A stretch of 64,000 nt of DNA from Clostridioides difficile (GTDB lineage Bacteria > Bacillota > Clostridia > Peptostreptococcales > Peptostreptococcaceae). The DNA lies in contig NZ_JRHN01000038.1 of the NCBI RefSeq assembly GCF_001299635.1, positions 1 to 64,000 of the forward strand, written 5' to 3'. Both the position numbers and the translations under genes were made by a program. Of the stretch, positions 44,617-54,232 are shown piece by piece (position 1 is the stretch's first letter; each line of letters begins with the position of its first letter). Under the pieces are notes generated by a model. That model had not been told where the DNA came from. It searched no databases and saw nothing but the letters and a program-made list of their open reading frames with translations.

Positions 44617-44645
44617 TTGAACAAATGATTTGTTTAGTGTACAAT
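44617..44645 (+). promoter_or_regulatory. gap promoter with palindrome in the spacer
   Basis: TTGAAC (44617-44622), 17-base spacer, TACAAT (44640-44645). A perfect 15-bp palindrome AACAAATGATTTGTT (44620-44634) lies across the -35 and spacer, a typical repressor position. Confidence 0.65.
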
Positions 44646-44685
44646 AATCATGTAAAAACATAGTAATGGAGGGAGACATTTCATA

Positions 44686-45702
44686 ATGAAAATTAAGGTA
44701 GGAATGAACGGATTTGGAAGAATAGGAAGAGCTGTATTAAGAATAGCTCAAGAAGAATTAGGAGATAATATAGAAATTGTAGCCATAAATGCAAGAGCAA
44801 CAACAGAATCTTTGGCACATTTATTTACATATGATTCATGCTATGGAACTTTTAGAGGTGAAGTAGAAGCAAAAGATGAAGATACTTTAGTAGTAAATTC
44901 TAAGGAAATAAAAATATTAAGATATAATGACCCAGAAGAATTACCATGGAAGGAACTTGGAGTTGATATAGTAATAGAATCAACAGGATTGTTTACACAA
45001 AGAGAAAAGGCAGAAAAGCATATTAAAGCAGGAGCAAAAAAAGTAATTATAACAGCTCCAGGAAAAAATGAAGATATAACTATAGTTATCGGAGTTAATG
45101 AAGAACAATATGATAATGAAAAGCACAATATAATTTCAAATGCATCTTGTACTACAAATTGCCTAGCACCATTTGCTAAAGTATTGGACGAAAAATTTGG
45201 TATAGTAAAAGGCTTAATGACTACAGTACATTCATATACTAACGATCAAAGAATATTAGATAAGAGCCATAAAGACTTGAGAAGAGCAAGAGCAGCGGCT
45301 GAATCTATAATACCTACCACTACAGGAGCAGCAAAAGCTGTGTCAAGAGTATTACCACAATTAGAAGGAAAATTAAATGGTTTTTCACTTAGAGTGCCAA
45401 CACCAACAGTTTCACTTGTTGATTTAGTGTGTGAACTTAAAGAAAACGTTACAGTTGAAGAAGTAAACTCTGCATTAAAAGATGCTGCTGAAGGAGAATT
45501 AAAAGGAGTTCTAGGATATTGTGACAAACCACTTGTTTCTATAGACTTTAGAGGAGATTCTAGATCATCTATTATAGATGCTCTATCCACAATGGCTATA
45601 GAAGACAATATGGTTAAAGTAGTGTCATGGTACGATAATGAATGGGGATATTCATCAAGAACAGTTGATTTAGTAAAATATATAGCTGAAAAATTACAAT
45701 AA
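44686..45702 (+). CDS. gap: Glyceraldehyde-3-phosphate dehydrogenase, type I
   Basis: 338 residues: N-terminal NAD-binding [14 protein letters not shown], catalytic Cys in [13 protein letters not shown], phosphate-site [13 protein letters not shown] and [11 protein letters not shown]. It oxidises glyceraldehyde 3-phosphate in glycolysis or runs in reverse. It stands alone with its own promoter and terminator, not in a gap-pgk-tpi operon, so it is probably a second, separately regulated copy. Confidence 0.95.
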   Translation: MKIKVGMNGFGRIGRAVLRIAQEELGDNIEIVAINARATTESLAHLFTYDSCYGTFRGEVEAKDEDTLVVNSKEIKILRYNDPEELPWKELGVDIVIESTGLFTQREKAEKHIKAGAKKVIITAPGKNEDITIVIGVNEEQYDNEKHNIISNASCTTNCLAPFAKVLDEKFGIVKGLMTTVHSYTNDQRILDKSHKDLRRARAAAESIIPTTTGAAKAVSRVLPQLEGKLNGFSLRVPTPTVSLVDLVCELKENVTVEEVNSALKDAAEGELKGVLGYCDKPLVSIDFRGDSRSSIIDALSTMAIEDNMVKVVSWYDNEWGYSSRTVDLVKYIAEKLQ

Positions 45703-46087
45703 TACATAACTTTTTTAAAAAAAATTTAAAAAAAATTCCATAAAATTATCAAAAAAGATTATGAAAAATATTGAAGGAAAAATTTTTTCATAATCTTTTT
45801 TGTTTACTATAAAAGATACAAGTTACAACTTATAGGTGGATATTAGGTCGTTAGAGTAACATGTGTATAATTAGTAAGGAATCATACTTTTTCTAAAATG
45901 AAGGATAAGATGTCGAAAGCTTGCATAAATCTGAAAAATTTTTATTATTAAAATACTGATTTTCATTTTAATTATGATAAAAAAATGACAAATAAAGTTG
46001 CAAACAGTAATATTTATAAGTATAATTAAAAAAGAGAAAAGGTTTTGTTAAACTTTACAACAAAAGAAAAAGAAGGGATGATTCAAA
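45703..46087. other. Intergenic region with terminator and promoter
   Basis: It holds the gap terminator (45751-45801) and a good sigma-A promoter, TTGCAA (45998-46003), 17 bases, TATAAT (46021-46026), for the next gene. I see nothing else. Confidence 0.65.
45751..45801 (+). terminator. Intrinsic terminator of gap
   Basis: AAAAAAGATTATGAAAAAT pairs with ATTTTTTCATAATCTTTTTT, with T run on the right. Confidence 0.9.
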
Positions 46088-47257
46088 ATGGAGAAGTTAA
46101 CAGACAGGAGACAGGTTAAGGCAGTAAGCATGGAAACTTTTGTTTTCTTAATATTACTAGTAGTTGGTTTTGGATATGTTGGTAGTATTATGGGAGCTGG
46201 AATGATGTTCAAAGTAATAATGAGTACAGCACATGCTTTACTATTAGAGACAGTTTTCTTAATTATGGCTATGGCAGTTCTTGCAGGCGCATTAAGCGCA
46301 CTACTTTCAGAGTTTGGAGTAATAGCATTAATTAATAAAATTTTCGCTATATTTATGAAGCCTTTGTATGGATTGCCTGGTGCTAGTATAGCAGGAGCTA
46401 TAACAACTTATTTATCAGATAATCCAGCTATTATACCTTTTGCTAAAGATAAAACATTCACACAGTACTTTAAAAAATATCAAGTTCCAGCATTATGTAA
46501 CTTAGGAACAGCTTTTGGTATGGGACTTATCTTAACAACATTTATGATTTCACAAGGTACAGAATATGTACTTCCAGCATTAATTGGTAATTTAGGTGCT
46601 GTTATAGGTAGTATAGTAAGTGTTAGAATAATGTTGACATTTACTAAGAAATTTTATAAATACAATCCAGAGGAAGATAAAGCAACAGGGTCACTAGAGA
46701 AAAAAGCTGAATTTAGAGAAGTCAGAGAAGGAAATGTGTTCCAAAGAGCTTTAGATGCAATTCTTGAGGGTGGTAAAATGGGAGTAGATATGGGAATGGC
46801 TATAATCCCAGGTGTCCTAGTAGTATGTACATTAGTCATGCTATTAACTTTTGGACCATCTACAGACCCTGTTACAGGTCAAGAGGTTTATACAGGAGCT
46901 GCATATGAAGGAATAAGATTACTTCCAGTTATTGGAGATAAACTTGGATTTATATTAGAACCATTGTTTGGATTTACATCACCAGAAGCAATAGCTTTCC
47001 CTATAACTTCACTGGGAGCTGTTGGAGCAGCAATGTCTTTAGTTCCAGAATTTATAAAATCAGGAGCTATAACTCCTAATGATATAGCAGTGTTTACAGC
47101 TATGGGTATGTGTTGGAGTGGATATTTAAGTACACATATTGGTATGATGGATGCATTAAATGCTAGACAATTAGCAGGTAAAGCTATTCTTTCTCATACA
47201 ATAGGTGGTTTATGTGCAGGAGCAGCAGCCCACTTCATATTTATGCTCGTAGGATAA
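46088..47257 (+). CDS. YjiH-type membrane protein with nucleoside-recognition (Gate) domains
   Basis: 389 residues with eight or more membrane helices and Gate-type stretches such as GALSALLSEFGVIALINKIFAIFMKPLYGLPGAS and a second copy around LLPVIGDKLGFILEPLFGFTSPEAIAFPITSLGAVGAA. This matches CD-type YjiH proteins, often annotated as nucleoside-recognition membrane proteins; no substrate is known. It is monocistronic, between its own promoter and a strong terminator. Confidence 0.8.
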   Translation: MEKLTDRRQVKAVSMETFVFLILLVVGFGYVGSIMGAGMMFKVIMSTAHALLLETVFLIMAMAVLAGALSALLSEFGVIALINKIFAIFMKPLYGLPGASIAGAITTYLSDNPAIIPFAKDKTFTQYFKKYQVPALCNLGTAFGMGLILTTFMISQGTEYVLPALIGNLGAVIGSIVSVRIMLTFTKKFYKYNPEEDKATGSLEKKAEFREVREGNVFQRALDAILEGGKMGVDMGMAIIPGVLVVCTLVMLLTFGPSTDPVTGQEVYTGAAYEGIRLLPVIGDKLGFILEPLFGFTSPEAIAFPITSLGAVGAAMSLVPEFIKSGAITPNDIAVFTAMGMCWSGYLSTHIGMMDALNARQLAGKAILSHTIGGLCAGAAAHFIFMLVG

Positions 47258-47286
47258 GTATAGTTAATAAAATATAGTATATAAGA

Positions 47287-47336
47287 AATGGTTGTTAGTG
47301 TACAAGAAGAATTTGTACGCTAACAACCATTTTTTG
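47287..47336 (+). terminator. Intrinsic terminator
   Basis: AATGGTTGTTAG pairs with CTAACAACCATT, with inner GTACA/TTGTAC pairing and six T after. It ends the YjiH-type gene. Confidence 0.92.
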
Positions 47337-47624
47337 ATGAATGAAGATAATATATAAATATTAAGTAGATATTAGAGTTACGTTATATTTATGTAAAAAG
47401 TAACAAAAATCTGTAGAAATTTATGACAAAATTTAGTACACTAACTATATGTTCTTATTTAAAACTTAAGGTTAGGATTGGGAATTACCTAGTAGAGTAA
47501 GCTTGATTAATAAAATAATCATAAAATAAAAATATTAGTCATAAAGATTATAGAATAACTTACTTAAAATAAAGCCATAGAACTTACAAAAATTAAAAAA
47601 AGCATATAAGTATGGAGGGATACA
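47337..47624. other. Upstream region of the dehydratase-activase fusion gene
   Basis: Nearly 290 bases of AT-rich spacer. No clear promoter beyond a weak ATGACA/TATATG pair near 47425-47455. No repeat or RNA structure is evident. Confidence 0.35.
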
Positions 47625-50600
47625 ATGGATGAATTATTTCATATAGGAATTGATGTAGGTTCTACAACGGTGAAGGTTGTGGTACTTAATAATAGTAATA
47701 ATATAGTTCATAAAGAATATAGAAGACATTATTCTGATGTGAAAAAATCAGTTAAAGAAGTACTAAATGGTATATATGAAAAATTGGGAAATATAAATAC
47801 TAAAATTGTAATAACTGGTTCAGGTGGAATTGGAATATCTAAAAAACTAGAAGTGAAATTTGTTCAGGAAGTTATATCTAGTACAAAAGCAATAGAATAT
47901 TTCCATCCTGAAACTGATGTTGTCATAGAACTTGGAGGTGAAGATGCAAAAATAACATATCTGAGTGGAGGAATAGACCAAAGAATGAATGGGATATGTG
48001 CAGGTGGTACAGGAGCATTTATAGACCAGATGGCGTCACTTTTAAAGACCGATGCTAGTGGATTAAATGAGCTAGCAAAAGAGTACAATGTTATATATCC
48101 AATAGCTTCAAGATGTGGTGTTTTTGCTAAAACAGATATTCAACCTCTCATAAATGATGGAGCTAAGCAGACTGATATCGCCATGAGTATCTTTAATGCT
48201 GTTGTCGTACAAACTGTAAGTGTTCTTTCTTGTGGAAGAAAAATAGAAGGGAATGTAGCATTTTTAGGCGGTCCATTGTACTTTTTATCTGAGCTTAGAG
48301 AAGCATTTAAAAGAGTATTAGATTTAAAAGATGAAAATATAATTTTTCCAGAAGATGCACAACTTTATATCGCTATTGGAGCGGGATTATTATCAGTAGA
48401 TGAAGATAGTATAAATTTAGAGTTTCTAATAGAAAAGCTAGATAGTATAGAGAATATCGAAGATGGAGAAGTAAATTTATTAGAACCATTATTTAGAGAT
48501 AAAAACGAATATGAAGAGTTTTCAAGAAGACATGAAAAAGAAAAAATAAACTATGTAGATATAAATTCAATCAAAGGTAATTGTTATTTAGGAATTGATG
48601 CAGGTTCCACTACTACTAAAGCAGCTCTTATTGATGAAGAAGGAAGACTTGTATATTCTTATTATAATAGTAATGAAGGAAATCCATTAAAAACTACTAT
48701 TAAAGTTATAAACGAAATATATGATATATTGCCAAAGGACGTTAAAATACTGAGCTCAACTGTAACTGGATATGGAGAAGGTCTTATTAAAAAAGCATTA
48801 AAAATTGATAATGGAGAAATAGAAACTATAGCACATTATAAAGCTGCTAAATTTTTCAATAAAGATGTAGATTTTATACTTGATATTGGTGGCCAAGACA
48901 TGAAGTGCCTAAAAATAAAAGATGGAGTAATTGACAATATAATATTAAATGAAGCTTGTTCTTCAGGTTGTGGCTCATTTTTAGAAACATTTGCAACTTC
49001 TCTATCTATGACAATAGAAGAATTTGCACATGAAGGGATTTATTCTCAAAGTCCTGTAGACTTAGGTTCAAGATGTACTGTGTTTATGAATTCTAGAGTA
49101 AAACAGTCTCAAAAAGAAGGAGCAAGTATTGGAGATATATCAGCAGGGTTATCTTATTCTGTAATAAAAAATGCTTTGTTTAAAGTAATAAAAATTAGAG
49201 ATTTAAATGAAATTGGTAGCAATATTGTTGTACAAGGTGGAACATTTTATAATGATTTGGTGCTTAGAAGCTTTGAAAAATTAATTGAAAAAAATGTAAT
49301 TAGACCTAATATTTCAGGCATTATGGGTGCTTTTGGTTCAGCACTTATAGCAAAAGAAAAGTATGAAAGTGGCTATCAAACATCTTTATTATCTAAGGAA
49401 GAATTGAATAATATAAAGCTAGAATCGAGTGTAACTAGATGTAAAGGATGCTCAAATCATTGTCTTCTTACTATAAATAAATTTTCTGATAATGAAATTT
49501 TTATTTCAGGAAATAGATGTGAAAAAGGTGAAGCTATCTATGGCGATAAAAAAATAGGACTAGAAAAGAAAAAACCAATAAATTTATTTAAGTACAAATA
49601 TGATAGGATTTTTAGATATAAACCACTAGAAAAAGAAGAAGCAAAAAATGGAGAGATTGGGATACCAAGAGTATTAAATATGTATGAAGATTATCCTTTT
49701 TGGTTTACTTTTTTCAATAATATGGGATTTAGAGTTGTACTTTCAGATAGGTCATCAAAACGATTATATGAAACTGGTATAACTAGTATTGCTTCTGAAA
49801 CAGTTTGCTATCCAGGAAAATTAGTTCATGGACATATAGAAAACTTAATTGCAAAGGGCATAAAAAATATATTTTATCCAAGCGTAACGAATGAAAATAA
49901 AGAGGATTCAAGTGCTGATAATTATTATAATTGTCCTGTTGTAATATCATATTCTGAAGTAATAAAAAATAATGTGGAAAATATAAGAAATAAGAACATA
50001 AACTATATAAATCCATTTATAAGTCTAAATGACAAAGAAAAATTGAAAAAAAGACTTTATGAAGAATTATCAAAAAGTTTTTCAGATATAAATATAACTA
50101 AAGAAGAAATTAATAATGCAGTTGATAAAGCCACTGATGAACAAAATTCCTTTAAAATGGAAATACAGGCTGCAGGAGAAAGAGCACTTAAAGAAATAAA
50201 AGAAAGAGATATGAAGGGGATTGTGTTATGTGGGAGACCATATCATATAGACCCAGAAATAAATCATGGTATGCCAGAACTTATAAACTCATTAGATATG
50301 GCAGTACTTACTGAAGATTCAATATGCCACCTAGCAAATATACAAAGACCTCTTAGAGTTGTAGACCAATGGGTATATCATTCAAGATTGTATAAAGCAG
50401 CAAGCTTTGTGAGAGATAAAAATTATTTAGAATTGGTTCAACTTAATTCATTTGGATGTGGATTGGATGCAGTAACCACAGACCAAGTTCAGGAAATACT
50501 TAATGAAAAATCAAAGATATATACTATCATAAAGATTGATGAAGGCAACAATTTAGGTGCTGCTAAAATAAGAATGAGGTCTTTAAAAGCAGCCATGTTT

Positions 50601-51878
50601 GAAAGAGAAAGCAAAAATATAGATGTTAAAAATATAAAGATAAATAGGATACAATATGCTAAAAATAATCAAATAACGAACAAACATACTATATTAGCTC
50701 CACAAATGTCTCCAATACATTTTCAATTTCTTGAAAAGGCTATGAATTTAAGTGGTTATAATATAGAGGTTTTAAAAGATACAGATAGCAATGTAATTGA
50801 AGAGGGACTAAGATATGTAAATAATGATGCATGTTATCCAGCTATAATAGTCGTGGGTCAATTAATAACAGCATTAAAATCTGGTAAATATGATTTAAAT
50901 AATACCTCTGTTACTATAACTCAGACTGGTGGAGGTTGTAGAGCTACAAATTATATTGGATTCTTGAGAAAAGCTATGTATGATGCTGGATTTAAAGATG
51001 TTCCTGTAATAGCACTTAGTGTAAATGGAATAGAAGATAGCGGAATAATGGATAATATCTCACTAAAATTAATCAATAGACTTTTTATGGCAGTTGTATA
51101 TGGAGATTTATTGATGAAGGTACTTTATAGGGTGAGACCATATGAAAAGGTAACTGGAAGTGCAAATACTCTATATGAGAAATGGGTTGATATATGTAAA
51201 ACTTCTCTTGTCAAAGCAAAGATTTCTGTATTTACTAAAAATATAAAAGATATAGTAAAGGAATTTGATAACTTAGAGATACTTGATGTAAAAAAACCAA
51301 AAGTAGGTTTAGTAGGAGAAATTTTAGTGAAATTCCATCCAATCGCAAATAATAATTTAGTAGATATATTGGAGCGAGAAGGTGCCGAAGCAGTTGTTCC
51401 AGACCTTACAAATTTCTTCTTAAGTTGTGCATTCAATACTATTTATAAACATACTCATTTAGAGGGAAGTAGAAAGAGTAGAATTATAGGAGAAGCATTT
51501 ATATACATAACTGGAATATACCAAAGGGTGTATAAGAAGGCACTTGATAAGAGCAAAAGATTTTATGCACCAGGGAACATAAAGACTGTTGCTAAAAATA
51601 CAGAACCAGTAGTGTCATTAGGTAATCAAACTGGAGAAGGTTGGCTTTTAACTGGAGAGATGGTTGAGCTTTTAAATGAAGGTGTAGAAAATATTATTTG
51701 TATGCAACCTTTTGGATGTTTGCCTAATCATATAATTGGTAAAGGTTCTATAAAAGAATTAAAAAGATTGTATAAAAATGCAAATATAATACCTATTGAT
51801 TATGACCCTTCTGCAAGTGAGGTAAATCAGCTTAACAGGATAAAACTTATGCTTTCTAAAGCTTTCAAAAATATATAA
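47625..51878 (+). CDS. 2-hydroxyacyl-CoA dehydratase activase / DUF2229 / dehydratase fusion protein
   Basis: 1417 residues. Two tandem BadF/BadG-type ASKHA ATPase domains begin at ~5 (HIGIDVGSTTVKVV) and ~318 (YLGIDAGSTTTKAAL). Each has cluster cysteines: ICAGGTGAF and RCGVFAKTD in the first, EACSSGCGSF and RCTVFMNSR in the second. Next come a cysteine-rich CxxC segment (~607), a DUF2229 domain (~650-850), and a C-terminal dehydratase-like region with further cysteines. The large fused form is common in anaerobes but has no established reaction. It is monocistronic. Confidence 0.9.
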   Translation: MDELFHIGIDVGSTTVKVVVLNNSNNIVHKEYRRHYSDVKKSVKEVLNGIYEKLGNINTKIVITGSGGIGISKKLEVKFVQEVISSTKAIEYFHPETDVVIELGGEDAKITYLSGGIDQRMNGICAGGTGAFIDQMASLLKTDASGLNELAKEYNVIYPIASRCGVFAKTDIQPLINDGAKQTDIAMSIFNAVVVQTVSVLSCGRKIEGNVAFLGGPLYFLSELREAFKRVLDLKDENIIFPEDAQLYIAIGAGLLSVDEDSINLEFLIEKLDSIENIEDGEVNLLEPLFRDKNEYEEFSRRHEKEKINYVDINSIKGNCYLGIDAGSTTTKAALIDEEGRLVYSYYNSNEGNPLKTTIKVINEIYDILPKDVKILSSTVTGYGEGLIKKALKIDNGEIETIAHYKAAKFFNKDVDFILDIGGQDMKCLKIKDGVIDNIILNEACSSGCGSFLETFATSLSMTIEEFAHEGIYSQSPVDLGSRCTVFMNSRVKQSQKEGASIGDISAGLSYSVIKNALFKVIKIRDLNEIGSNIVVQGGTFYNDLVLRSFEKLIEKNVIRPNISGIMGAFGSALIAKEKYESGYQTSLLSKEELNNIKLESSVTRCKGCSNHCLLTINKFSDNEIFISGNRCEKGEAIYGDKKIGLEKKKPINLFKYKYDRIFRYKPLEKEEAKNGEIGIPRVLNMYEDYPFWFTFFNNMGFRVVLSDRSSKRLYETGITSIASETVCYPGKLVHGHIENLIAKGIKNIFYPSVTNENKEDSSADNYYNCPVVISYSEVIKNNVENIRNKNINYINPFISLNDKEKLKKRLYEELSKSFSDINITKEEINNAVDKATDEQNSFKMEIQAAGERALKEIKERDMKGIVLCGRPYHIDPEINHGMPELINSLDMAVLTEDSICHLANIQRPLRVVDQWVYHSRLYKAASFVRDKNYLELVQLNSFGCGLDAVTTDQVQEILNEKSKIYTIIKIDEGNNLGAAKIRMRSLKAAMFERESKNIDVKNIKINRIQYAKNNQITNKHTILAPQMSPIHFQFLEKAMNLSGYNIEVLKDTDSNVIEEGLRYVNNDACYPAIIVVGQLITALKSGKYDLNNTSVTITQTGGGCRATNYIGFLRKAMYDAGFKDVPVIALSVNGIEDSGIMDNISLKLINRLFMAVVYGDLLMKVLYRVRPYEKVTGSANTLYEKWVDICKTSLVKAKISVFTKNIKDIVKEFDNLEILDVKKPKVGLVGEILVKFHPIANNNLVDILEREGAEAVVPDLTNFFLSCAFNTIYKHTHLEGSRKSRIIGEAFIYITGIYQRVYKKALDKSKRFYAPGNIKTVAKNTEPVVSLGNQTGEGWLLTGEMVELLNEGVENIICMQPFGCLPNHIIGKGSIKELKRLYKNANIIPIDYDPSASEVNQLNRIKLMLSKAFKNI

Positions 51879-51946
51879 AATTGATGTTTTGATATATTAA
51901 AAGTTAATAAATTAAAAAAATATTATATATTAAGCAATTATAAAAG

Positions 51947-51978
51947 AAGAGTTATCCTATTTTTTAGGGTAACTCTTT
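51947..51978 (+). terminator. Intrinsic terminator
   Basis: AAGAGTTATCCTA (51947-51959) pairs with TAGGGTAACTCTT (51965-51977) with one G-T pair, followed by T-rich sequence. Confidence 0.85.
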
Positions 51979-52025
51979 ATTAGTTAAAAAATTATATGTA
52001 TACTAGAGTAAAGGGGGAAAGTTAT

Positions 52026-52520
52026 ATGAATCTAGTATATGATGTTTATCAATCTAAAATAGGAAATTTGTACATATTAAGTGAAGATGGTTTTATAGTC
52101 AGCATAGATATAGGAGATGAAAAGTTTAATAAATTAAAAGATGAATATATCAAAAAAGGAATTGACATAAAAAGAAGCAAGGAAGATTTAAAAGAAGCTA
52201 TAAATCAGATAGATGATTATTTTAAGGGAAAAAGAAAGGCATTTGATTTAGATATTCGTATTGAAGGGACTGAGTTTCAAAAATCAGTTTATAGGGAAAT
52301 GTTAAAAATACCATATGGAGAGACCTTGTATTATTCAGATATAGCACAAAATATAAATAATCCAAAATCGGTGAGAGCAATAGGACAAGCAAGTAAAAGT
52401 AATAAAATTCCAATAATAATACCTTGCCATAGAGTGGTTGGTAAAAATAATATTGGTGGATATATGGGAAATCATTCTGATTTGAAAGAGATACTATTAA
52501 ACTTAGAAAAAAGTATATAA
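52026..52520 (+). CDS. ogt: Methylated-DNA--[protein]-cysteine S-methyltransferase (Ogt)
   Basis: About 164 residues from the ATG at 52026 behind AAAGGGGG; an in-frame ATG at 51996 lies upstream of that site. The active-site motif is IPCHRV with the acceptor cysteine. YGETLYYSDIAQ and SVRAIGQA form the DNA-binding helix region. It repairs O6-alkylguanine by suicide transfer of the alkyl group. Normal length for Ogt. Confidence 0.93.
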   Translation: MNLVYDVYQSKIGNLYILSEDGFIVSIDIGDEKFNKLKDEYIKKGIDIKRSKEDLKEAINQIDDYFKGKRKAFDLDIRIEGTEFQKSVYREMLKIPYGETLYYSDIAQNINNPKSVRAIGQASKSNKIPIIIPCHRVVGKNNIGGYMGNHSDLKEILLNLEKSI

Positions 52521-52634
52521 TCTAGAAAAAAGTGTTTTTGTTGTTAAAATTTGATATAATAATGGTAAAAAGAAGTGTTTTTTACAAAAATATCAAAAAA
52601 ATATTTTAATTTATAAATACGAGGGGGAATTTTA

Positions 52635-53012
52635 ATGTGTAATAAAGTTATAGCATCAAAATATCATGAAAAAGGTTTTAATTGTGCAGAATCAGTTATA
52701 AAAGCATATAATGAGGAATTTAATACAGATATACCAGTTTGTTTAGGAAGTGGACTAGGTTCAGGTTGTGGAGTTGCTAGTTTATGTGGTGCAGTAAATG
52801 CCTCAAATATAATAATTGGATATGTAAAAGGCAGAAATCATGAAGATGAAAGTACTAAAGCTAAAGTGTATGCTAAAGATTTGACTACAACAGTAAGAAA
52901 AGAGTATGGCTCAGAACTATGTATAGACTTAAAAAAAGATTTAGTTGCATGTAGAGAGATAATGGATTTTGCATATGATAGTCTAAAGGAAACTTTAAAA
53001 AAAGAATTATAA
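52635..53012 (+). CDS. C_GCAxxG_C_C family protein
   Basis: 125 residues with the family pattern: GFNCAESV near the N-terminus, GSGLGSGCGVASLCGAV (G-C-G-x3-x-C-G-A) in the middle, and two C-terminal cysteines in LCIDLK and ACREI. These redox-type proteins are common in anaerobes and have no firmly known function. GAGGGGG lies upstream of the ATG. A strong terminator follows at once. Confidence 0.9.
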   Translation: MCNKVIASKYHEKGFNCAESVIKAYNEEFNTDIPVCLGSGLGSGCGVASLCGAVNASNIIIGYVKGRNHEDESTKAKVYAKDLTTTVRKEYGSELCIDLKKDLVACREIMDFAYDSLKETLKKEL

Positions 53013-53014
53013 AA

Positions 53015-53057
53015 AAATAAGCTATCAAGTATAAATTATTTGATAGCTTATTTTTTT
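53015..53057 (+). terminator. Intrinsic terminator
   Basis: AAATAAGCTATCAA pairs with TTGATAGCTTATTT, then T run. Confidence 0.92.
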
Positions 53058-53228
53058 AGCCTATAATCAATAAGTTTATAATATTTTATGATTACTGTTT
53101 GTAAATAAATAGTAAGTGATTTTAGCAGAATTTTAGAATTTTTTTTAATATAGACATTTATTTATATCCATTCTTGGATATATTATACTTTGTTTAAATA
53201 GATGTTTGTTATGAGGGAGATGAGAAGA

Positions 53229-53672
53229 TTGGAAGATATAAATTTACTTATTAACAAATTATATTCAAAAAATCAGAATGAAGCATATAAAACTTTTTTG
53301 TTTTTAGAAAATGAAAGTATGAAATCAAATATTACATATTGTTTTTTTGATTCATTTTTAGAGATGCTCAATAATGAAAGCTCATATATTAGGGCAAGAG
53401 GACTTCTATTAATAGCAGCAAATGCTCAATGGGATACCGAAAATAAAATTGAAATAAATATAGACTATATTTTAAGTCACATTGCAGATAAGAAACCCTC
53501 TGTTTCAAGAATGTTTATTAAATCATTACCTAAGATTACAAAGCATAAAAAAAATCTTATCCATCGTATACAAATGGAGTTAAGTAATGCAAACATAAGT
53601 ATTTATAATAACAATATGAAACCATTAGTGGAAAAAGATATAAGTGAAGTTTTATCTAAGCTTGAAGATTGA
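53229..53672 (+). CDS. Hypothetical protein with HEAT-like helical character
   Basis: 147 residues from a TTG at 53229, nine bases after GAGGGAG; an alternative ATG at 53202 has no clear ribosome site. It is mostly helical, with amphipathic pairs such as SYIRARGLLLIAANAQWD and KPSVSRMFIKSLPKITKH that resemble HEAT-repeat units. I recognise no enzyme motif. It lies between two terminators and is probably monocistronic. Confidence 0.65.
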   Translation: MEDINLLINKLYSKNQNEAYKTFLFLENESMKSNITYCFFDSFLEMLNNESSYIRARGLLLIAANAQWDTENKIEINIDYILSHIADKKPSVSRMFIKSLPKITKHKKNLIHRIQMELSNANISIYNNNMKPLVEKDISEVLSKLED

Positions 53673-54232
53673 TGGAAGTAAAAGACTATTAATATAATGA
53701 TAAAGTTCTATACATCAAAATAGAATATTTTCAGTTTGATGGCAGTTTTGAAACAATAAATCAAAGCTGCCATTTTTGTTTGAAAAATTATTTAAAAAAA
53801 GATAAGATTATTAGTTTTTTAACTAAATAATGTACATATAAGGTCTTATGTAATATGTTATAAGATATTTGATAAATTAAATGTTTTCTTTGACAATACA
53901 TATATAGTGATGATAATATCTAAATGAATAAAAACAAAGGAAATAAATATATAATATGAAATTATAAAACTATGCTATAATTACAAGGAAGGATGTAATA
54001 AACTGTAGAAATTGCAAGTAAGTAATATAAATTTTTAAAGAATTAAATTTAAATAAATTACATAATGTATTAAATAAACGATGATACTAGAATGACACTA
54101 TTTTTATAGGAAATTATTAAAGTACATAAGTAATGAAATAATACGCTAAATTATATAATAGATTGAGTTTTACTAAATAAAAAAGAACTACAATCCCTAT
54201 GTTATTATACAAAAGCAAAGGTGGGAATTAAA
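53673..54232. other. Long intergenic region ahead of the HEPN gene
   Basis: About 560 bases. A terminator is present at 53739-53777. The rest (~450 bases) is AT-rich, with a TATAAT-like element near 53975 but no convincing -35 box, and no structure I recognise. Confidence 0.45.
53739..53777 (+). terminator. Intrinsic terminator
   Basis: ATGGCAG(T)TTTGA (53739-53751) pairs with TCAAA(G)CTGCCAT (53761-53773), followed by five T. Confidence 0.88.

Larger units (their letters stand above)
44316..44685. other. Upstream region of gap
   Basis: About 370 bases without a gene. It holds the GGGACA inverted repeat, the gap promoter and an operator-like palindrome (listed separately). The remainder is AT-rich and shows nothing recognisable. 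Confidence 0.5.

Noticed and set aside
47864-48088. Minus-strand ORF inside the 1417-residue fusion
   Set aside because: Antisense shadow of a strong coding frame, with no ribosome site or family features. The same applies to the other overlapping opposite-strand ORFs in the window.
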